The notes beneath the pieces were generated by a model. The model searched no databases. It was not told the DNA's origin and saw only the letters and a list, made by a program, of their open reading frames with translations. This document shows, piece by piece, positions 59,320 through 64,000 of a stretch of DNA of 64,000 nt; the stretch's first letter is position 1, and each line of letters starts with the position of its first letter. The position numbers and the translations under genes were made by a program. This DNA is from Cytophagaceae bacterium. GTDB lineage: Bacteria; Bacteroidota; Bacteroidia; Cytophagales; Spirosomataceae. The stretch is taken from contig JAIYBU010000050.1 of assembly GCA_027488335.1 (NCBI GenBank), positions 28,772 to 92,771 on the forward strand, written 5' to 3'.

Positions 59320-60837
59320 CTACTCATAAACCACACTCAACAATTCCGCCACGCAAGCAGGTTTTTCTGAGCCTTCTAACTCAAAAACAGCATCAATGAT
59401 TAGTTTCGCTCCGTTGGGTTGCATATCTTCTACATCTTTCAAAGTCGCTTTCATTCGCACACGACTCCCCACAGGCACGGGCGAGATAAAACGTACTTTG
59501 TTTGTGCCATAATTCAGTCCCATTTTGACAGATTCTACTTTAAACATTTCATACATGAATTTCGGAGAAAACGACAATGATAAAAATCCATGAGCAATCG
59601 TCTTGCCGAATGGCGAAAGTTTGGCTTTCTCTTCATTCACATGAATCCATTGGTCGTCGAGAGTAGCGGCAGCAAAAGCATTGATTTTATCTTGCGTAAG
59701 TGTCTGCCAATCTGATTTTCCGAGTGGGTTACCAATATGATTTTTTAGGGCAGCTAAATCTTTAAAAATCAACATCTCGCCTACTTTACTTGGTTGAGCA
59801 ACTGATTTTATTTCCTGTTGCGGAACTTGAGCTACTTCATAATTTGGCATTTGCACATCGTCTGACATCACCACTACTGCTTTTCCCACCACTTTTCTAT
59901 TCATCAAATCATTCAGCGAATCGGCCGCATCGGCGAGCGAATAAAGTTTATGAATATGCGGGCGTAGATTTCCTTTCATAAAATATCCCGCTAACTCTTG
60001 AATATTCTTGAAGTTCTGAGCGGGTTCTTTTTCAGCAAACTGTCCCCAGAAAACCCCGACAATCGCACAACCTTTCAATAAGGCCAAATTTAAAGCAATT
60101 TTTGGGATTTCGCCCGCCGCAAAACCAACAACCAAATACCGACCTTTCCAAGCCATCGAACGAAGAGCTGGCTCGGCATATTTATCGCCCACGGCATCAT
60201 AAATCACATCAACACCTTTGCCTTCGGTAATGCTTTTTATTTTTTCTCGTAAATCTTCGCTTGTATAATTTATCGTAAAATCTGCCCCTTTTTCTTGGCA
60301 AATAGTCACTTTTTCATCACTTGACGCTGCCGCAATTACCGTTGCTCCCATCAACTTCCCCAGTTCTACTGCCGCTAAACCTACACCACCCGCTGCACCG
60401 AGTACCAAAAGGGTTTCTCCTGCTTTTAGTTCGGCTCGGTCTTTCAGAGCGTGATACGATGTACCGTAATTATACATCACCGAAGCCGCCGTTACGAAAT
60501 CCATTTTGGGTAACATTGGAAACACCCGACGAGCATCAACCAGCACTTCTTCGGCCATTCCTCCCCAACCTGTCATGGCAAAAACTTTATCTCCCACTTT
60601 TAGGTGCTTCACACCCTCGCCTACTTCTTTCACAATACCTGAAACCTCACCACCAGGCGAAAAAGGCAAAGCAGGTTTAAACTGATATAAATTTCTGATG
60701 ATTAAGGTATCTGGAAAATTGACACTGCATGCCTTGATGCTTATCACAACTTTACCAGCGTCGGCTTTTAGAGCGGGTAAATCCTCTAAAACGAGGGTAT
60801 CGGGCAGGCCAAATTCTTTACAAAGAAGAGCTTTCAT
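59320..60837 (-). CDS. Fused quinone reductase-like MDR and MaoC-like hydratase
   Basis: A 505-aa two-domain protein. Residues 1-325 are a medium-chain dehydrogenase/reductase of the quinone oxidoreductase type, without the zinc Cys cluster: CSVNFPDTLIIRNLYQFKP, SPGGEVSGIVKEVGEGV, LGAAGGVGLAAVELGKLMGATVIA and YDAVGDKYAEPALRSMAW. After a linker (about 325-350), residues about 350-505 form a MaoC-like hot-dog domain with LDDQWIHVNEEKAKLSPFGKTIAHGFLSLS, which has the hydratase-2 Asp-x4-His (DQWIHV) arrangement. The joint suggests consecutive steps on an acyl-CoA or similar thioester, but the substrate is unknown. Confidence 0.9.
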   Translation of the reverse strand: MKALLCKEFGLPDTLVLEDLPALKADAGKVVISIKACSVNFPDTLIIRNLYQFKPALPFSPGGEVSGIVKEVGEGVKHLKVGDKVFAMTGWGGMAEEVLVDARRVFPMLPKMDFVTAASVMYNYGTSYHALKDRAELKAGETLLVLGAAGGVGLAAVELGKLMGATVIAAASSDEKVTICQEKGADFTINYTSEDLREKIKSITEGKGVDVIYDAVGDKYAEPALRSMAWKGRYLVVGFAAGEIPKIALNLALLKGCAIVGVFWGQFAEKEPAQNFKNIQELAGYFMKGNLRPHIHKLYSLADAADSLNDLMNRKVVGKAVVVMSDDVQMPNYEVAQVPQQEIKSVAQPSKVGEMLIFKDLAALKNHIGNPLGKSDWQTLTQDKINAFAAATLDDQWIHVNEEKAKLSPFGKTIAHGFLSLSFSPKFMYEMFKVESVKMGLNYGTNKVRFISPVPVGSRVRMKATLKDVEDMQPNGAKLIIDAVFELEGSEKPACVAELLSVVYE

Positions 60838-60868
60838 AAGGATTTTTGTTTTGTTGAATAGTTATTTT

Positions 60869-60952
60869 AGTCCACGGTCGATGGTCAACAGTACACAGTT
60901 ATTTTAGCATTTGTACTTAGCCATAAACGTACAACTGTTGACTATCGACCGT
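60869..60952. repeat. Dispersed element pair forming a 19-bp inverted repeat upstream of mraY
   Basis: AGTCCACGGTCGATGG begins at 60869. ACGGTCGATGGTCAACAGT (60874-60892) and ACTGTTGACTATCGACCGT (60934-60952) pair with one mismatch across a 41-base loop. Both arms are copies of the same repeat in opposite orientations. Confidence 0.7.
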
Positions 60953-61040
60953 ACACTTCTTTAAAAAGACAAAAAACGTAAATATCACCCTCATTTTTTA
61001 CTTTTTTTAGTCATTTATTTCTTAGGTTTTCAAAAAAAAG

Positions 61041-61048
61041 TATCTTTG
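61041..61048 (+). promoter_or_regulatory. -7 box ahead of mraY
   Basis: TATCTTTG fits TAnnTTTG and lies 30 bp before the mraY ATG. A -33 TTTG element is not clear. Confidence 0.5.
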
Positions 61049-61078
61049 TCAGTACTTTCCTATAAATTCTAATGTACT

Positions 61079-62299
61079 ATGCTTTATTACTTATTTACTT
61101 ACCTTGACAAAGCTTTCGATTTCCCAGGAGCGGGTGTATTTCAGTACATTACTTTCCGTGCGATGGGAGCTATCGTTTTCTCATTACTGATTGCCTCAAT
61201 CTTTGGAAAACGTATCATTCTTTTACTACAAAATCTTCAAATCGGAGAATCAATCCGTGACCTTGGCCTACAAGGGCAAATGCAAAAAAAAGGAACGCCA
61301 ACAATGGGTGGTTTCATTATTTTAGCCTCATTGATGATTCCCGTATTGCTTTTTGCTAAACTCGATAACGTTTATATCGTTTTGTTGATAATTGCTACTC
61401 TCTGGACTTGTGGAATTGGCTTTGCCGATGACTATATAAAAGTCTTCAAAAAAGATAAAGAAGGCTTAAAAGGTCGATTCAAAATTATTGGCCAAGTAGG
61501 CTTAGGTTTGATTGTGGGTCTGACACTCTATTTTAATGATTACGTCAAAATCAGGGTTTACGAAAAAGGCAAAATTGCCAGCTCAATCGGTGAAATTCAG
61601 AAATATACGGATATTCATTCATTAACTACGACCGTACCATTTTTTAAGAATAACGAGATTGATTATCAGGTATTTGGTAGTTTCTTGCCCGAAAGTTTGG
61701 CTTGGCTACCTTATGTTTTAGTAGTAATTTTTATCATTACGGCAGTTTCAAATGGGGCTAATATCACCGATGGAATTGATGGCTTAGCCGCAGGAACTTC
61801 GGCAATTATTGGTATCACATTGGCGGTTTTTGCATATTTATCAGGCAATAAAGTCTTTGCACAATACCTCAATCTTATGATGATTCCAAATTCGGGCGAA
61901 GTCGTAATCTTTTGTGCTGCCTTTGTCGGGGCATGTATTGGCTTTCTTTGGTATAATGCGTATCCTGCCCAAGTTTTCATGGGCGACACAGGCAGTTTAA
62001 TGCTCGGAAGCGTAATTGCCGTATTGGCTTTGGCACTCCGAAAAGAATTACTAATACCTGTCATGTGCGGGATTTTCTTGATTGAGAACCTCTCGGTGAT
62101 TATGCAAGTGAGTTATTTTAAATATCAACGTCGTCGTAAAGGCTTAGAATTTGCTCAGCAAAATCGTTTGTTCTTGATGTCGCCTTTGCACCATCATTAC
62201 CAGAAAAAAGGCTACCATGAAGCCAAAATCGTTACTCGTTTCTGGATTATCGGCATTATATTAGCAGTAGCTTGTTTGGTAACGTTGAAATTGAGATAA
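61079..62299 (+). CDS. mraY: Phospho-N-acetylmuramoyl-pentapeptide-transferase
   Basis: A 406-aa inner-membrane enzyme that makes lipid I for peptidoglycan, with about ten helices. Signature loops are [32 protein letters not shown] (catalytic Asp pair), [28 protein letters not shown] and the His-rich [17 protein letters not shown], which separates MraY from WecA-type enzymes. Length is normal for Bacteroidota. It stands outside the usual division and cell wall (dcw) cluster: its neighbours are an MDR-MaoC fusion and a YCII protein. Confidence 0.96.
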   Translation: MLYYLFTYLDKAFDFPGAGVFQYITFRAMGAIVFSLLIASIFGKRIILLLQNLQIGESIRDLGLQGQMQKKGTPTMGGFIILASLMIPVLLFAKLDNVYIVLLIIATLWTCGIGFADDYIKVFKKDKEGLKGRFKIIGQVGLGLIVGLTLYFNDYVKIRVYEKGKIASSIGEIQKYTDIHSLTTTVPFFKNNEIDYQVFGSFLPESLAWLPYVLVVIFIITAVSNGANITDGIDGLAAGTSAIIGITLAVFAYLSGNKVFAQYLNLMMIPNSGEVVIFCAAFVGACIGFLWYNAYPAQVFMGDTGSLMLGSVIAVLALALRKELLIPVMCGIFLIENLSVIMQVSYFKYQRRRKGLEFAQQNRLFLMSPLHHHYQKKGYHEAKIVTRFWIIGIILAVACLVTLKLR

Positions 62300-62306
62300 G
62301 ATTAGT

Positions 62307-62321
62307 AGTCCACGGTCAATG
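62307..62321. repeat. Dispersed GTCCACGGTC element after mraY
   Basis: AGTCCACGGTCAATG begins eight bases past the mraY stop; same core as 4136 and 60869. Confidence 0.5.
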
Positions 62322-62468
62322 CGAAAATCTACATCATTGCAAGACAATTCAGCTGACCTTAATTACATACACTTCTATTACGACAAAAACTTCTTCTCTG
62401 GTTTTTACACAGAAGAAGTTTTTTGTTTTAAAGCCTTCATTCTTTTTACGCATACTACATTTTATTCC

Positions 62469-62476
62469 TATCTTTG
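62469..62476 (+). promoter_or_regulatory. -7 box ahead of the YCII-amidase pair
   Basis: TATCTTTG matches TAnnTTTG, 32 bp before the ATG at 62509. Confidence 0.5.
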
Positions 62477-62508
62477 AAGAGTAGATTTTAGTAAAAACCT
62501 TTGTAATA

Positions 62509-63018
62509 ATGATAAATCGTCAGACCTTCATCAAAATATTCTTATTTGTAGCCACTGCTTCGGTATCATATAGTTGTTTAATTCCTGAGAAAAAAAGAGT
62601 TATTCAAGTAGATACAACCCAAATAGGGTTAGGCACTGATAGCATTTTGGCTGCTCAATTGGGTGCAGATGAATATGGTATGAAAAACTACGTGATGGCT
62701 CTCTTAAAACGAGGCCCACGCCGCTGGATGATTGATTCGTTAACGGCTTCTAACCTACAAAAGGCACACATGAATAATATTACCCGTTTGGCAAATGAAG
62801 GCAAATTAGTGGTTGCTGGGCCATTTACAGATAATACAGATTTGAAAGGAATTTATGTTTTTGATGTAAAAACGATTGAAGAAGCCCAAAAACTCTGCGA
62901 AACCGACCCAGCCATTAAAGCAGGTTCATTAATGATGGAATTGCACCCGTGGTATGGTTCGGCTGCGATGCTACACGTTTCTGCTATTCATAACAAGATT
63001 GCAAAAAAACAGCCATGA
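62509..63018 (+). CDS. Secreted YCII-related lipoprotein
   Basis: A 169-aa protein with a signal peptide and lipobox-like ATASVSYSC (Cys near residue 23). The mature part contains a YCII-type ferredoxin-like domain (residues about 62-155): YVMALLKRGPRRW, HMNNITRLANEGKLVVAGPF and IYVFDVKTIEEAQKLCETDPAIKAGSL. YCII proteins are usually cytosolic, so export is unusual; the function is unknown. Its stop overlaps the amidase start (ATGA), showing a translationally coupled pair. Confidence 0.85.
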   Translation: MINRQTFIKIFLFVATASVSYSCLIPEKKRVIQVDTTQIGLGTDSILAAQLGADEYGMKNYVMALLKRGPRRWMIDSLTASNLQKAHMNNITRLANEGKLVVAGPFTDNTDLKGIYVFDVKTIEEAQKLCETDPAIKAGSLMMELHPWYGSAAMLHVSAIHNKIAKKQP

Positions 63019-63662
63019 GAAAACCGTTAATAGCCATAGTGCTACTCGTAACATTGCAATCAGTAGGGCAAAAGCTAAAGATAGTTGAAAAACCAATCAT
63101 TTGGGATTCTACTCGCATTGCGTTATCAGTAGAATACCTCAAACAACGCCACGGAATTGAACAGGCTCAACCAACGATTCAGCCTAAAATGGTTGTGGTG
63201 CATTGGACAGCTATTCCAACCTTTGAGAAATCGTTCTTTACCTTCAATTCCTCAACCTTACCAAACGCTCGCAAAGAGTTACAAAACGCCAGTCAACTCA
63301 ATGTTTCGGCACATTACCTGATTGATAGAGATGGAACTGTCTATCACCTGATGTCTGATACACTTTTAGCTCGCCATGTAATCGGACTCAATTATTGTGC
63401 AATCGGTATCGAAAATGTGGGAGATGACAGTAAAAATCCATTAACCGAAGAGCAATTTAGAGCTAACTACCTCTTAATCAAACAATTACAAAAGAAATAT
63501 AAAATAAAATACCTTATTGGGCATCATGAATACACCAAGTTTAAAGGTTCAAAAATTTGGAAAGAGACCGACCCAAACTACCAAACAGTAAAATCTGACC
63601 CTGGTGATGAATTTATGAATAGATTGAGAGAGAAATTTAAGAAACTTCGTAAAGAGCCTTAA
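63015..63662 (+). CDS. N-acetylmuramoyl-L-alanine amidase (Amidase_2)
   Basis: A 215-aa exported peptidoglycan amidase that cleaves the bond between MurNAc and L-alanine. Signal peptide (RKPLIAIVLLVTLQSVGQ), then the zinc-amidase pattern: MVVVHWTAIPTF (first His), NVSAHYLIDRDGTVYHLM, CAIGIENVGD, the second His in YLIGHHEYTKF and a closing SDPGDEF. It is of the T7 lysozyme/AmpD type. A role in cell wall turnover or recycling is likely; anhydro-muropeptide preference cannot be judged. It overlaps the YCII gene by four bases. Confidence 0.92.
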   Translation: MRKPLIAIVLLVTLQSVGQKLKIVEKPIIWDSTRIALSVEYLKQRHGIEQAQPTIQPKMVVVHWTAIPTFEKSFFTFNSSTLPNARKELQNASQLNVSAHYLIDRDGTVYHLMSDTLLARHVIGLNYCAIGIENVGDDSKNPLTEEQFRANYLLIKQLQKKYKIKYLIGHHEYTKFKGSKIWKETDPNYQTVKSDPGDEFMNRLREKFKKLRKEP

Positions 63663-63693
63663 TAAACAAACACATTCAAAATATAGCAAACAA

Positions 63694-63728
63694 AAAGCCC
63701 CGTTTGAATAATCAAACAGGGCTTTTTT
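63694..63728. terminator. Rho-independent terminator between the amidase and rplL
   Basis: GCCC-C-GTTTGA (63697-63707) pairs with TCAAAC-A-GGGC (63712-63722), then six T; A-rich on the other side, so it can serve both convergent genes. Confidence 0.85.
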
Positions 63729-63776
63729 ATAAAGAATCGGTATGCCGAATCATCGGTTTCCCGAAGAATATCAAAC

Positions 63777-64000
63777 TTACTTGATTTCAACTTCAGCACC
63801 AGCTTCTTCTAAAGATTTTTTCAAACCTTCAGCTTCGTCTTTAGCTACACCTTCTTTCAATGCTTTTGGAGCACCGTCAACTAAATCTTTAGCTTCTTTC
63901 AAGCCAAGACCAGTTAAGTCTTTTACTAACTTAACAACTTGTAATTTGTTAGCACCAGCTGATTTCAAGATTACATCAAATGATGTTTTCTCTGCAGGAG
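63777..64000 (-). CDS. rplL: 50S ribosomal protein L7/L12, C-terminal part (runs off the window)
   Basis: The C-terminal globular domain of L7/L12, which recruits translation factors to the ribosome stalk. Reading from the window edge gives [20 protein letters not shown], followed by [31 protein letters not shown] and the ending [11 protein letters not shown]. The frame runs in from beyond 64000 without a start, so the N-terminal dimerisation domain and hinge are outside. In most bacteria rplJ is upstream and rpoB downstream; here downstream is the amidase on the opposite strand, so rpoB is not adjacent. Confidence 0.96.
   Translation of the reverse strand, partial: PAEKTSFDVILKSAGANKLQVVKLVKDLTGLGLKEAKDLVDGAPKALKEGVAKDEAEGLKKSLEEAGAEVEIK

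Overview
The window looks like ordinary chromosome from an AT-rich member of the Bacteroidota, most likely the Cytophagales. This rests on a SusC/SusD outer-membrane pair, a PorT-type protein of the type IX secretion apparatus, LytTR regulators, menaquinone biosynthesis, a CcsA/CcmF-type cytochrome c assembly protein, promoter-like TAnnTTTG boxes and the absence of strong Shine-Dalgarno sequences. The genus is not determined. No rRNA, tRNA, CRISPR array, transposase or phage gene was seen.

Layout. 1-10.2 kb: the start of purD, a PQQ dehydrogenase with a built-in cytochrome c domain, a membrane-anchored metallopeptidase-like protein, a cytochrome c assembly protein, a degenerate thioredoxin-fold protein, an unknown secreted protein and a TraB/GumN protein. 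10.4-18.4 kb: an AEC transporter, then a minus-strand locus of susC, susD, a small lipoprotein and a Tat-exported aminotransferase. 19.1-22.6 kb: a histidine-rich membrane protein pair and ogt. 22.7-27.2 kb: menG, porT, yidD, a DinB/YfiT protein and a SerB-SerA fusion. 27.3-33.9 kb: an emrA-emrB-tolC efflux operon, its divergent MarR regulator and two tandem alpha/beta hydrolases. 33.9-37.2 kb: a GntR regulator and the rhamnulose-phosphate aldolase/lactaldehyde dehydrogenase fusion. 37.5-44.5 kb: LytTR regulators, a LytS-type kinase, a DUF3291 protein, a phosphohexomutase, an OmpA lipoprotein and smpB. 45.3-50.7 kb: hflX, rnr, an epimerase-like protein, a HIT protein and a small membrane protein. 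50.7-58.9 kb: gpsA, an adaptor/TolC pair, proC, ribD, prmC and a MoxR ATPase. 58.9-64 kb: a small secreted protein, an MDR-MaoC fusion, mraY, a YCII protein, an amidase and the end of rplL.

Most genes are housekeeping. The most unusual protein content is the two-gene set at 19.1-22.0 kb: a polytopic membrane protein with a duplicated WH...PH motif, next to a periplasmic protein rich in HLHP motifs. Its function is not known, and a metal-related role is only inferred. The SusCD locus with a periplasmic PLP enzyme and the SerB-SerA and MDR-MaoC fusions are also notable.

A second layer of signal lies in the intergenic DNA. At least four families of short dispersed repeats recur: hairpins of the TGTAGAACAATT type (five places), GTCCACGGTCGAT-type elements (six places), a C-rich CCCCTAAAGGGG element (one copy inside a coding signal peptide) and a 22-bp GC-rich element directly ahead of two unrelated start codons. 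A frame-breaking heptamer repeat lies inside prmC. All positions and pairings were read by eye; no search, folding or alignment program was run.
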